Assembly: GCF_900230185.1 (NCBI RefSeq)
Contig: NZ_OCSR01000002.1
Span: 248,001-312,000, forward strand
Length of the DNA: 64,000 nt
Source of the DNA: Burkholderia sp. OK233
GTDB taxonomy: Bacteria > Pseudomonadota > Gammaproteobacteria > Burkholderiales > Burkholderiaceae
Reading direction: 5' to 3'
How positions within the stretch are numbered: the first letter of the stretch is position 1; each line of letters starts with the position of its first letter. The notes beneath the pieces are model-generated. The model saw only the letters and a program-made list of their open reading frames with translations. It made no database searches and was not told where the DNA came from. This document shows positions 10,298 to 19,513 of this stretch, one piece after another. The position numbers were made by a program, and so were the translations under genes.

Positions 10298-10982
10298 CCG
10301 TGTCTGGCAATTGGAAAGAGGTTTCAACAGCAACGATTCGCGGCCCGCTCTGGTGGTCCAGCCGAATTTCGTTTTCCGGGCCAAACTGGCGTCGGCGGCA
10401 ACACACGCTCATCATCAAGGCGTTGAAGCGCGCCCAGGCTCCGATCTATCGTGACCTACCGGCTGCTCGCATCGCCGCCAAGGTCGGGCGGGACGCGGCT
10501 AGTACCTGACTAAACCACGGGTTCCATCGTAATCGACTTTGACCCGGATGCAGGAAAGTTGCGCGAGTGGCGCCCCGGAATGTGCACTTCAGGCGAGCCT
10601 TCCCCACGCGACCTGGTACCGAAGGCGCGACCGCAATGTAACGAGCGTGGAAAAATCCGCATGCGCGTGTGCCGGCCAGGACAAACCCCAGACGGCTTAC
10701 CCAAAAACGGGAATGCAGTCCTGATTCATCGAACATACTGGTAGTGCATCTGCTCTTGCATCGCGACACTTTATGCGACACTAGGTGTCGCACCTCACAT
10801 TTGAGAGCGCCCCCTGAATTGACCTGCACCCCCGCCATCGGCTACAACTTCGGTGTCGGAGTCTTGGATAGCGGTTTCAGAACTGTGGTTGAGCGCAAGG
10901 CAGTAACTCCCGCTGCTGCAAAATGTACAAGATTCAGGCGTACGGAATTAGGTGCGCTCTTTATACTTTGTTGGATTGAATG
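10298..10982. other. Intergenic, includes probable csp leader
   Basis: No recognisable protein on either strand. The part next to 10983 is probably the promoter and 5' leader of the cold-shock gene; csp leaders are often long and structured. I could not define a promoter by eye. Confidence 0.5.
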
Positions 10983-11186
10983 ATGGAAACAGGCACAGTA
11001 AAGTGGTTCAACGACGCGAAAGGCTTCGGCTTTATCACGCCGGACAATGGCGGTGCGGACTTGTTCGCTCACTTCTCGGAAATCAGGGCAGCGGGATTCA
11101 AGTCATTGCAGGAAAACCAGAAGGTCAGCTTCGACGTGAAGATGGGCCCGAAAGGCAAGCAGGCCGCAAACATCACGCCGGTCTAA
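10983..11186 (+). CDS. cspA: Cold-shock protein, CspA family
   Basis: A 67-residue single cold-shock domain that binds single-stranded RNA and DNA. The two RNA-binding motifs are present: KGFGFI (RNP1) and LFAHF (RNP2, usually VFVHF). It starts METGTVKWFND, the family's usual N-terminus. A second ATG directly upstream (10980) is in frame; 10983 is preferred because it gives the canonical start. The gene is monocistronic, with its own terminator 24 bp downstream. Which paralogue it represents (CspA, CspC and so on) cannot be decided from one window. Confidence 0.93.
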   Translation: METGTVKWFNDAKGFGFITPDNGGADLFAHFSEIRAAGFKSLQENQKVSFDVKMGPKGKQAANITPV

Positions 11187-11210
11187 GAGAAAATCTGCGT
11201 CACTGCGGCA

Positions 11211-11238
11211 TACGATGCCCGGTTCGCCGGGCATCGTA
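11211..11238 (+). terminator. Rho-independent terminator of the csp gene
   Basis: A perfect 12-bp stem (TACGATGCCCGG with CCGGGCATCGTA) closes a TTCG loop and is followed by CTTTTC. It sits 24 bp after the csp stop codon. Confidence 0.85.
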
Positions 11239-11368
11239 CTTTTCCGACGATGCTCAGCCATGAGAGCATCGCTACCGTCCGCGCCGACTCATCCGACGCG
11301 AGGTACACGACCGCGCGCGCCACTTTTTCTGGTCGCCCCGAACCCGGATCGATTTGCGCTGGCGAAGC

Positions 11369-11566
11369 TAGAGCGTGCAAAAGTTGGAGATGTCGATTTC
11401 GGCAGGCCGCCCTGGCTTGCGGCAGGGTTGCATGGTCTGTTTTGTTCGTTGGTCGGCGCCGGCCTGGCGATGCTGCCCTGATGCATTTGCCGTGACGCGA
11501 GGCGGCTATCTCGAGCGCCGAGATGCGGCGGGGCGAGAATTCCCCGTTCAGAACCGCGACCCTGAA
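11369..11566 (-). mobile_element. ISKra4-like element remnant (terminal repeat plus transposase C-terminus)
   Basis: On the minus strand this encodes FRVAVLNGEFSPRRIS and about 40 further residues that match the C-terminus of the ISKra4-type transposase at 14826-16279 (VRVAVLNGEFSRRRIS). It ends in a terminal repeat (TAGAGCGTGCAAAAGTTGG) nearly identical to the ends of that element. Only the last roughly 200 bp of the element survive. Homology stops abruptly near 11566, where IS4-like sequence on the opposite strand begins, suggesting nested insertion or deletion. Confidence 0.8.
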
Positions 11567-11805
11567 CTCCTGTTCCAATCCGATGAGTGGCGCGCGGTGT
11601 TCGTTCTCGACAGGAAGAAGCCGCCCAAGACGCCACTGCGCCTGAATGAGGTGGTGCGGTTGATCGCCATGCCCGGTGGCTTCCTGGCTCGCCAAGGCGA
11701 TCGCGAACCGGGGGCAAGACCATCTGGCAAGGCTTGCGGCGGGTGATGGATTGCGCCGCCGCTCTCAGGTACGCCTGCGCACCAGACGAATGGCGTCGGC
11801 GCTAA
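11567..11805 (+). pseudogene. IS4-family transposase C-terminal remnant
   Basis: The plus strand reads DEWRAVFVLDRKKPPKTP then LRLNEVVRLIAMPGGFLAR, a pattern typical of the dimerisation region at the C-terminus of IS4/Tn5-like transposases. After GDREPG the frame shifts once, and the usual ending KTIWQGLRRVMDCAAALRYA continues in another frame to a stop at 11805. The catalytic core is absent. It is debris without activity, joined directly to the ISKra4 remnant. Confidence 0.7.
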
Positions 11806-11939
11806 CAGTCGGACGAGGCGCGCGGCTGTCGCCTTAAGCATCCGGAATGACTGTTTCTCGAATGAAACGCTTCCGTCTGAAAATCCGTGTCCGCGATGAT
11901 GCTATCCATTTTTTATGGCAACAAATCAATGACTTGTCG

Positions 11940-11968
11940 TTGACGGAATAATTATTGCTTGACATATA
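11940..11968 (+). promoter_or_regulatory. Possible sigma70 promoter upstream of phaZ
   Basis: TTGACG, a 17-bp AT-rich spacer, then CATATA. The hexamers and spacing are good for a housekeeping promoter. It lies about 270 bp upstream of the phaZ start with no gene between, so it could serve phaZ with a long leader. This is pattern-based only. Confidence 0.35.
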
Positions 11969-12236
11969 TGAGCAACGGATCGCCCTCCTGTTCCCCGATA
12001 GCGTTGCGCGTTGTGGAGACCAACACATGAAAACGAAACATTCCGCCGCGGCTCGCCGCTGGCGCTCAGTTCCGCCCTGACCCAACGGGATTCGAGGCCG
12101 TCCCTGCCTCGTCGGCTTTGCCCGGCCGACCCCGGTCAGGCAGACGATTGGGATCCCTCACCATTCATCGCGAGGTTCAGACAGTTGTCTTGAGCCCGGC
12201 GCACCGAGACATGACCTTCTCGGCGGGGAGGCTTTT

Positions 12237-13520
12237 GTGGCACTGTATGGGATGCGGGAGCTGGCTCTTCGGACGGTTCAACCGCTGCAGTTCATGGCTG
12301 AAACAAATCACCGCACGCTCAATTTCTGGGGTGACTTCACCGGCTGGATTCCCGGGCTACGGGAAGCGGATGCCGCGCTTGAGTCGTTTTCAAGGCTGGC
12401 CAGGAATTACCGAAAGCCTGGCTTTGACATTGGCGATGTCATCGTGTCAGGACAACCCGTGGCGGTTACCGAGACGGTGGTCGCCGACAGGCCTTTTTGC
12501 CGGCTGCTGCACTTCAGGAAGGACGTGCCGCAACACGGTTCACAGGTTCTGCTCGTCGCGCCACTGTCCGGCCACTACGCCACTTTGCTGCGTCCGACTG
12601 TGGAAGCGCTGCTCCCCGGGCACGACGTCTTTATCACCGACTGGGCCGATGCACGCCTGGTGCCGCTTGACGCGGGGCGCTTTGACCTGGGCACCTATGT
12701 CGGATACCTGAAGGAGTTCTTGAGGTACCTGGGCCCGGATACACACGTGATAGCGGTATGTCAGCCGGCAGTCCCGGTGCTCTGCGCGATTGCGCACCTC
12801 GCCGAGGACAACGAACGTGCGCAACCGCGCACCATGACACTCATTGCCGGGCCCATCGATACGCGGGTGAGTCCGACCAGCGTGAACCGGTTCGCGCAGG
12901 ACCGCACGCTCGCCTGGTTCGAGTCGCACGTCATCGAACACGTCCCTGCGTCCTACCCAGGGATGGGTCGGCGCGTTTATCCAGGCTTCCTCCAGCTCGC
13001 GGGCTTCGTCTCGATGAACATGCAACGCCACATCGATGCGCACGTTGAGTTCTATTGCAACCTCGTCAAGGGAAACCAGGACAAGGCCGAGCTGCACCGC
13101 AAGTTTTACGATGAGTACAACGCTGTGCTCGACATGCCCGCCGAGTATTACCTGGAGACGATCGAGAAGGTTTTCTGCGAGCACCATCTGTCGCGCGGAT
13201 GCATGGAAGTGGCTGGCCGGCCGGTGCACCCCGGGGCCATCGAGAAAGTTGCGCTGCTGACCGTCGAAGGCGGCCATGACGACATCACCGGGTGCGGTCA
13301 GACTGAGGCGGCGCAATCGCTGTGCACGGGCATTCCAGCGGAGCGCAAGTCGCACATTATTGCCGGATGCACAGGTCACTACGGAACTTTCGCTGGGCGC
13401 AAATTCAACGAGATTATCTTGCCGGCAATCGAGCAGTTCATTCGCGCGCATGCCGCCTCCCCACGTTTGCCTTCGAGGGCTGCGGTCTCAGGCCGCGCCC
13501 CTGGTCTTACTGCGTCATAA
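12237..13520 (+). CDS. phaZ: Intracellular polyhydroxyalkanoate depolymerase
   Basis: A 427-residue enzyme of the PhaZ1 type (Ralstonia eutropha PhaZ1 is of similar length) that degrades granule-bound native poly(3-hydroxybutyrate) in the cytoplasm. The family uses a cysteine in place of the lipase-box serine: C175 in VIAVCQPAVPVL. The remaining triad residues lie in VEGGHDDITG (Asp) and GCTGHYGTFAGRKF (His). No signal peptide is seen, as expected for the intracellular class. The start is GTG at 12237, with GGGGAGG six bases upstream. The gene is flanked by transposon debris upstream and small orphan ORFs downstream; no PHA synthase is nearby. Confidence 0.93.
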   Translation: MALYGMRELALRTVQPLQFMAETNHRTLNFWGDFTGWIPGLREADAALESFSRLARNYRKPGFDIGDVIVSGQPVAVTETVVADRPFCRLLHFRKDVPQHGSQVLLVAPLSGHYATLLRPTVEALLPGHDVFITDWADARLVPLDAGRFDLGTYVGYLKEFLRYLGPDTHVIAVCQPAVPVLCAIAHLAEDNERAQPRTMTLIAGPIDTRVSPTSVNRFAQDRTLAWFESHVIEHVPASYPGMGRRVYPGFLQLAGFVSMNMQRHIDAHVEFYCNLVKGNQDKAELHRKFYDEYNAVLDMPAEYYLETIEKVFCEHHLSRGCMEVAGRPVHPGAIEKVALLTVEGGHDDITGCGQTEAAQSLCTGIPAERKSHIIAGCTGHYGTFAGRKFNEIILPAIEQFIRAHAASPRLPSRAAVSGRAPGLTAS

Positions 13521-13647
13521 AATGACGTCATTACAGGAACCTCTTCAGTTCCAGCAATCGCAGGGTTAAGGTCGAGTCCGTTCCGGTGAGCACAGTCGAG
13601 GGGACAGGAGTCTGGGGTAGGAGTGGACCGCCGTTCGGGAGACATTG

Positions 13648-13869
13648 ATGCAGTTTGAATACATGGCATTTCACATCGATTGCCGGACACGTCGCGCCAG
13701 CGACGGACATTATGTCGCGAGGGCCAGAATCACTCGCGGGCCGGGAAGCACAGAAGATCGCGTCGAAACGCATGATTCGGGCGACATCGCTTCCTTTGTC
13801 GACGAGGCCGATGCAATCTCATGCGCGAAGGCACGGGTTATCGAATGGTGCGACGAAAACGGCGAGTGA
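13648..13869 (+). CDS. Small hypothetical protein (73 aa)
   Basis: A 73-residue soluble acidic protein starting MQFEYMAFHIDC. The ATG at 13648 follows GGGAGACATTG, a usable ribosome binding site, and codon use looks genuine. The layout resembles small Burkholderia proteins of unknown function: a short antiparallel sheet, then a C-terminal helix with DEADAISCAKARVIEWCDE. The next small ORF begins similarly (DEYNGFTIRV), so the two may be relatives. No function is proposed. Confidence 0.6.
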   Translation: MQFEYMAFHIDCRTRRASDGHYVARARITRGPGSTEDRVETHDSGDIASFVDEADAISCAKARVIEWCDENGE

Positions 13870-13913
13870 GCTGCACACAGCGGTTCCGTGCACATAGATG
13901 ATGGGAGACCGCC

Positions 13914-14009
13914 ATGGCTGAGGGACAGGAACGGTTTGACGAGTACAACGGCTTTACGATTCGTGTTCTCGCCGTTGCTGAGTACTCGCATCCGATGCTA
14001 AAAAAGTGA
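13914..14009 (+). CDS. Tiny ORF, possibly truncated relative of its neighbour
   Basis: A 31-codon frame (MAEGQERFDEYNGFTIRV and 13 more) with a GGGAGACCGCC ribosome binding site. The beginning looks like the start of a small beta-rich protein similar to the 73-aa neighbour, but it stops after YSHPMLKK. It may be a frameshifted or truncated gene. Confidence 0.35.
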   Translation: MAEGQERFDEYNGFTIRVLAVAEYSHPMLKK

Positions 14010-14405
14010 TGCCGAAAAATTGGTGGAAAGACTGCTGCCTCGTTTTAATCGCCTCCGCTGCCGCTGAACTCCGCGCGGGTGTTTATTCGCCTGGCGATTC
14101 CGGCGTCCCTGCACCAAGGTGGTCAATACCGGCGGCCAGCGCTATCTATGCTTTGTGGCCACCCGTCTTTCCGGACACCACGCGGAGCGGTTTTTCGGGA
14201 ATCGTCACCGACGCTTGTGGACAATCGAGGCGTGGCCTCTATAAGAAGCAGCCATTGTTCGGCTGGCCGACCCGCCTCTCCATCGGCACAGTAAGGCGGT
14301 GCGACCCAGCTCGATCCCCGAGCCCCCGGTGCGACAGGTTGATAACACGGACGGCGAGGCGCGACTTTTCCTCGGGTCATCTCAAGATCCATATAACGGT
14401 CTAAC
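14010..14405. other. Intergenic, no supported gene
   Basis: An open frame starts at 14006 but shows no known features. It may contain decayed remains of the preceding small gene. No repeats or promoters stand out. Confidence 0.45.
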
Positions 14406-14549
14406 GTGGACAAGCTCACATTCTATCTATCGTCCGCAATGTTCGGAGCGGGCGCGGGGACATCAAACGCATTCGGAGATATGTTCGTATGGACGTCGAT
14501 CATTCTATTGATCGCATGCATGCTACTCGCTACACCTACGAAACGTTGA
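14406..14549 (+). CDS. Possible 47-aa single-pass membrane protein
   Basis: GTG-initiated frame reading DKLTFYLSSAMFGAGAGT, then a strongly hydrophobic segment (VWTSIILLIACMLLA) and a basic end TPTKR. The hydrophobic pattern and positive-inside end are what a small membrane protein shows. There is no good ribosome binding site and I do not recognise a family, so it is tentative. Confidence 0.3.
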   Translation: MDKLTFYLSSAMFGAGAGTSNAFGDMFVWTSIILLIACMLLATPTKR

Positions 14550-14713
14550 TTGCAATTAGCTCTAGCCGGCCTATGGAGTGTCCGTGGTGCCTGCGCCCGT
14601 TACGAAGTGGTTATCTCCGCGCCGGGGGATTTCCGCAATGCGTTTATCGAGCGCCTCAACGGTCAACCTGAGCTCTTCGCACTCGACAGCGCGCTCGGCG
14701 CCCAGATGTCAAA
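14550..14713 (+). pseudogene. Gene fragment cut by the ISKra4 element
   Basis: An open frame (ending GDFRNAFIERLNGQPELF, then ALDSALGAQMSK) runs straight into the left end of the insertion element at 14714. Its second half has protein-like composition unlike the surrounding noise. I do not recognise the family. No matching continuation is seen beyond 16327. Confidence 0.3.
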
Positions 14714-16327
14714 GAGAGCGTGCAAAAGTTGGGGAGGCTCGTAAGGAGCGCCGCGTGTACTTCCGGCAGCGGCTCCGGTTTCGTGTGGAGTAGGCTGATC
14801 GGTCTCGCAACGGTGGGAGCAAGCCATGCGGTTAATCATCGAAGCAAGGTTGGTCGACGGCGACACAGTCGAGGAGGGCGACCGAGTTCTGGCCGTCGTT
14901 GAGCGCCCTGACCGTAGTCTTGCCGAACTGGGCCTGACTCTCGCGGAAGGGCGGTCGCTGCTGGCAAAGGTGCAGACCGAACTGATTTCGAAATAGGTGA
15001 AGCAGTGGCTCTCAGGCCAGACACATTGTCAGAACTGCGGTGCGGCATTGAGGCACAAGGACCGTCGCTCGACGGTGCTACGCACCGTCTACGGCAAAGT
15101 GACCGTGAAAGGTTCTCGGCTATGGTCGTGCGCGTGTCAAGGAACTGCGCAAACGCCGCAGCGTGTGGTGCATCCCTTGTCGAAAGCGCTACCCAGACGC
15201 GTCACTCCGGAGCTGGAATACCTCCAGGCGAAGTGGGCAGCTCATTTGCCCTACCGGCTGGCTACGGCCATGCTCAAGGAAGTGTTGCGGCTGGACAAGG
15301 ACATCTCGTCAAGCGGCATCCGGGATTGGATTCTCGACATTGGAAAGCAGCTCGACGCCGATTTCGAGGGTGAGATCGTGCAGCCGCCCCAGGCTGTTGC
15401 AGACGAACAGGTTCGCGAATCCAGCCATGTCGCCGCCGTGAGCGTCGACTCGGCGTGGCTGCGAAATTGCGACTCCGGGAGAGACCCTGGCCGCCACGTG
15501 AACATCGTCGCCGGACGGGCGACGTTCACCGACGGTCCGCCAAAGCTGTATGCGTATGGTATGTACACAGGGAAGTCACCTCGGCTGCAGCCCGACTCGA
15601 TCAGTTCCTCAGCCGGAACGGTGTGAGGAGCGATGAACGGGTGACCGTGATCAGCGACGACGCTGGTGAATTTGCGAAGACCGTCGAGGGCAGTCAGCTG
15701 GCTCGCGGCCGGATCCTCGACTGGTTTCACATTGCGATGAAATTTCAGGCGGCGCAGCGTTTCGTGTTCGGCAGCAAGATGATCGACTCGATGCAACGGG
15801 AATCGGTGGAGACCGAAATCATCCACGCGAAGTGGTTGGTCTGGCATGGCAAGGGCAGCAAGGCGTTGGAGAGGATCAAGGCACTGGACAGTTGGCTGCT
15901 GGCGAGGGAGGGATACGAATTCAAAACCCTGTGGTGGAATTTGAACACTGTCACCAGTTACCTGAGGAACAACGCGCACACGTTGGTCAACTACAGCGCG
16001 CGGTATCGCAAGGGCTTGCCGATCAGCAGCAGCATCGCCGAGTCCGCGGTGAACCAGGTTGTCAGCTACCGTATGGCCAGGAAGCGACAGATGCGCTGGA
16101 CTGCCGAAGGAGCACATTGCATGGCGCAGGTCAGGGTTGCGGTTCTGAACGGGGAATTCTCGCGCCGTCGTATCTCGGTGCTCAAGATTGTCGCCTCGGG
16201 CTACGGCAAACGCATCCGGCCGGTGTCGGCAGGCGGGCGCCGGCCAACGGCCAGAATGGACCGTGCAACCATGCCGTAGACTATGGAATCCTGATGAAAT
16301 CGATCTCCCCGACTTTTGCACGCTCTC
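14714..16327 (+). mobile_element. ISKra4-family insertion sequence, about 1.6 kb, both ends present
   Basis: The ends form inverted repeats: GAGAGCGTGCAAAAGT then TGGGGAG at 14714, and its near-exact reverse complement ending at 16327 (one mismatch in about 22 bp). Just outside both ends is an inverted ATGTC, so the true repeat may be slightly longer. A clear target duplication was not seen. The single transposase gene inside is broken by an amber codon and a frameshift. A 200-bp relic of the same family is at 11369-11566. The element ends 250 bp before the pel operon and could have altered its promoter region. Confidence 0.8.
14826..16279 (+). pseudogene. ISKra4-family transposase, interrupted by a stop and a frameshift
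   Basis: Reading starts MRLIIEARLVDGD at 14826 and meets TAG at 14994-14996 (LISK-stop-VKQW). Restoring CAG there would join it to the next open stretch. That stretch carries the zinc-ribbon-like HCQNCGAALRHKD segment and the DDE-fold region with SVDSAW. A shift near 15570 (MYTGK to EVTSAAARLDQFL) leads to the final frame with VTVISDDAGE, the DWFHIAMKFQAA segment and the family ending ESAVNQVVSYRMARKRQMRW. The amber and the frameshift make an active enzyme unlikely, although programmed frameshifting exists in some ISKra4 subgroups. Confidence 0.8.
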
Positions 16328-16576
16328 AGCGACATCAGCCGCCCGACCTCACACCCCGCGTTCCTCCGTGGCCGTCGCTCAACAAATTCGGTACCCACCT
16401 CGCATAGGCGCTGGCTCCGCCCAGTAGTCCCATCGCGTCGCTTGGTCAATGTGTCTTCCTGCGCTAGGCGCTCCCGGAATTCTTCACTATGATAGGCGCT
16501 GTCTAAAATTCAACAGCGAGACGTCTATGCAAGTGCCGAGCCGGTCCGTTCGTCCCGAGCAGGACCCGACGTGTAG

Positions 16577-19513
16577 ATGACGTCACCCTGCTCGCGTTGC
16601 AGGCTAAGGGCATTGTTGAGCCCGCTTGCGCAAACGTTGTCGTTCTCGGCACTGACGACGCGTGTTGCCAAGCTGATACACGCCGTGACACGAACGCTCG
16701 CCGTGCTGGCGATTGCCGCGCCAGCGCTGCTCCACGCCTCGACACCCAGCGCCGCTGGCGCGTCCGATCCGTCCGACGCTGGCGCCACACCCCGGCAACC
16801 GTCGTTCGCCCTGTATTACGGCAACGACCCGCCGGTCGAGCTGCTGTCCGCCTACGATGCGGCGGTCGTCGAACCGGACAGCGGCTTCAATCCCCTCGCC
16901 CATCGCCTGCCCCATACGACCTGGTTCGCCTATGCGAGCGTCGGCGAAGTGCTGCCGTCGCGCAGCTACTATGCGGACCTGCCAAAGGCATGGCTCGCCG
17001 GCCATAACGAGTCGTGGGCCTCCCGGGTGGTTGATCAGAGCCAGCCGGGCTGGCCCGCGTTCTACGTCGATCACGTAATCAAACCGTTGTGGGACAAAGG
17101 CTATCGTGGCTTTTTCCTCGACACGCTCGATTCGTGGCAACTGGTCGCAAAGACCGATGACGACCGCGCTCGCCAGCAGGCCGGCCTCGCGGCCGTGATA
17201 CGTGCAATCAAGGCGCGCTATCCGGACGCGAAGCTGATCTTCAATCGCGGCTTCGAGATCCTGCCGCAGGTGCACGACCTCGCGTATGCAGTAGCTTTCG
17301 AATCGCTGTATCGCGGCTGGGATCAGGCGCAGCAGCGCTATGTGGAAGTCCCGGAAGCCGATCGCGCATGGCTGCTCGGCCAGGCGAAGACGATTCGCGA
17401 GCAATACCATCTGCCCGTCATCTCAATCGACTACTGCCTCCCAGCCGACCGTGCGTGCGCGCGCGACACGGTCACGAAAATCCGTGCGCTCGGCATCGTG
17501 CCGTATGTGACCGACGGCGCGCTGTCGACGATGGGTGTCGGCGTGCTGGAGCCGCTGCGGCGACGTATCCTCGTCATTCAGGATCCGCCCGCGCGAACCG
17601 ACCTGAACGTCTCGCCGGGCGTGCGCTTCCTTGCGATGCCGCTCAACTACCTCGGCTACCGGATCGACTATCGCGATGCGCGCGAGCCATTGCCGCAAGG
17701 CGATCTGCGCAATCGCTACGCCGGCATCGTGCTGTGGCTGAACAATGATGTACCGCGTGCGAAAGACTACCGCACCTGGCTCGCCGCGCAGATCGACGCG
17801 GGCCCGCCGGTCGCGGTATTCACATCGTTCGGCGCCCAGCTCGATCCTGCGCTAGCCGAGAAACTCGACCTGCAGATCGTGCATGGACAGCCTGCGAATG
17901 GACGGCTCGACGTCGAATCTTACGATGCGAAACTGATGGGCTTCGAGATGAAGCCGCGCCCCGATCCGCACGACTTCACGGCCGTACGTGTGGGGTCCCA
18001 AAGCCGCTCACTGCTGCGCCTGCGTTCAGGCGATTTCGTGATCGACGGCGCCGCGCTGACGCCGTGGGGCGGTTATGCGATGCGTCCGTTCGGCATCTAC
18101 GATCTCGGCGCGGTCAACCAGGCGCGCTGGGTCATGCAACCGATTGCGTTCCTGCAGGCCGCCCTGCGCCTGCCACCCGACATGCCGGTACCCGACACGA
18201 CGACTGAAAACGGTCGCCGTCTATTGATGTCGCACATCGACGGCGATGGCTTTGCGTCCCGCGCCGAGTTCAGCGACGGCGGCCACATCAACACCGACGC
18301 GATGCCGCAATATTCCGGCGACGTGCTGTATCGGCTGCTGCGCAACTCCGGCATCCCAACGACCGTATCACTGATCGAGGGCGAAGTCAGCGACGACGGT
18401 CCGTACAAAGCGTTCGCACCGCATCTGCGGACGATTGGCAAACGTATCTTCGAGCTGCCGAATGTCGAAGTGGCGACGCACACCTACACGCACCCGCTGC
18501 AGTGGATGCGGGTGACTGGTCTGGGCGTGTCGGGCACCAGGGACGTGCAGACCGAAGGCGGAAGCCAGACTAGCAGCAACGGGTTGTCGATCAACATCCC
18601 CGGCTATCGCTTCAATATCGATCGCGAGATCAAAGGCTCGATCGACTATCTCGACCGGCAGGTCGCGCCGACCACCAAACCGGTGCGCGTCGTGTTGTGG
18701 AGCGGCGACTGCCAGGTGCCGTCGCCGGTGCTGAAGGCCGCCTACGACGCAGGCATACTGAACATGAACGGCGGTGACACGCTGATCACGAAAAGCTACC
18801 CAAGCTGGACCGCGATTGCGCCGCTGGGCGTGATGAAGGACGGCTACTACCAGGTGTTCGCGCCCAATCAGAACGAGGAACTCTATACGGCGTTGTGGCA
18901 AGGTCCGTTCTACGGCTTTTCGCGTGTGCTCGAAACTTTCGCGATGACCGATCAACCGATCCGCTTCAAGCCGATGGACATCTACTATCACATGTTCTCG
19001 GGCACCAGGTACGCGTCGGTAAAAGCGTTGCAACAGATATTCGATACGGTGCTGCGGCAGTCCGTGACACCCGTCTTCACTTCCGAGTATGCGCGCAAGG
19101 TGCTCGACTTCCTCGACGTCAGCATCGCGCGTGACGGCGATCGCTGGGTTGTGCGCGACGGTGCGAACCTGCGCACCGTCCGGCTTCCGGTAGGCAAAGT
19201 GCCTGATCTGGCGAGCGCGACGGGCGTCGCCGGTTATCTGCCCGGTCCGGGCGGTACCTACGTGCATCTGACGGAGGGCGAGGCGCACTTCGCCGTCATC
19301 GATCAGGCGAACGCGCGCCGTATGCCGTATCTCGCCGATGCGAACGGTGTGATCGACCATTTCGTACGCAGCCGCAATGGCTTCTCGTTCGACCTGCATT
19401 CGCGGATCATGCCGCAATTCCGCCTTGCCAACGCAAGCGCCTGCCGCGTCACCAGGCGGCCGCTCGCAACCGACGCCCATCAACTGCATGTCGACGTCGC
19501 CTGTGACACCTGA
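16577..19513 (+). CDS. pelA: PelA, Pel polysaccharide hydrolase/deacetylase
   Basis: Periplasmic bifunctional enzyme of Pel exopolysaccharide synthesis. From the first ATG the product is 978 residues (942 from an in-frame GTG at 16685; Pseudomonas PelA is about 948). A secretion signal (TRTLAVLAIAAPALLHA) makes the 16685 start attractive. Domains: GH114-like endo-alpha-1,4-N-acetylgalactosaminidase (about 60-300, acid/base FESLYRG and GFFLDTLDSW), a middle flavodoxin-like domain, and a C-terminal CE4-like deacetylase with the metal set SHIDGDGF (two Asp) and THTYTHPLQW (two His). It is the first gene of the operon, 250 bp after an insertion element, and its stop overlaps the pelB start by 26 bp. 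No promoter was identified with confidence. Confidence 0.95.
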   Translation: MTSPCSRCRLRALLSPLAQTLSFSALTTRVAKLIHAVTRTLAVLAIAAPALLHASTPSAAGASDPSDAGATPRQPSFALYYGNDPPVELLSAYDAAVVEPDSGFNPLAHRLPHTTWFAYASVGEVLPSRSYYADLPKAWLAGHNESWASRVVDQSQPGWPAFYVDHVIKPLWDKGYRGFFLDTLDSWQLVAKTDDDRARQQAGLAAVIRAIKARYPDAKLIFNRGFEILPQVHDLAYAVAFESLYRGWDQAQQRYVEVPEADRAWLLGQAKTIREQYHLPVISIDYCLPADRACARDTVTKIRALGIVPYVTDGALSTMGVGVLEPLRRRILVIQDPPARTDLNVSPGVRFLAMPLNYLGYRIDYRDAREPLPQGDLRNRYAGIVLWLNNDVPRAKDYRTWLAAQIDAGPPVAVFTSFGAQLDPALAEKLDLQIVHGQPANGRLDVESYDAKLMGFEMKPRPDPHDFTAVRVGSQSRSLLRLRSGDFVIDGAALTPWGGYAMRPFGIYDLGAVNQARWVMQPIAFLQAALRLPPDMPVPDTTTENGRRLLMSHIDGDGFASRAEFSDGGHINTDAMPQYSGDVLYRLLRNSGIPTTVSLIEGEVSDDGPYKAFAPHLRTIGKRIFELPNVEVATHTYTHPLQWMRVTGLGVSGTRDVQTEGGSQTSSNGLSINIPGYRFNIDREIKGSIDYLDRQVAPTTKPVRVVLWSGDCQVPSPVLKAAYDAGILNMNGGDTLITKSYPSWTAIAPLGVMKDGYYQVFAPNQNEELYTALWQGPFYGFSRVLETFAMTDQPIRFKPMDIYYHMFSGTRYASVKALQQIFDTVLRQSVTPVFTSEYARKVLDFLDVSIARDGDRWVVRDGANLRTVRLPVGKVPDLASATGVAGYLPGPGGTYVHLTEGEAHFAVIDQANARRMPYLADANGVIDHFVRSRNGFSFDLHSRIMPQFRLANASACRVTRRPLATDAHQLHVDVACDT

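Noticed and set aside
12540..13451. 303-codon minus-strand frame
   Set aside because: Shadow of phaZ, whose catalytic motifs are clear.
15251..16321. 356-codon minus-strand frame
   Set aside because: Antisense to the ISKra4 transposase; no recognisable domain.
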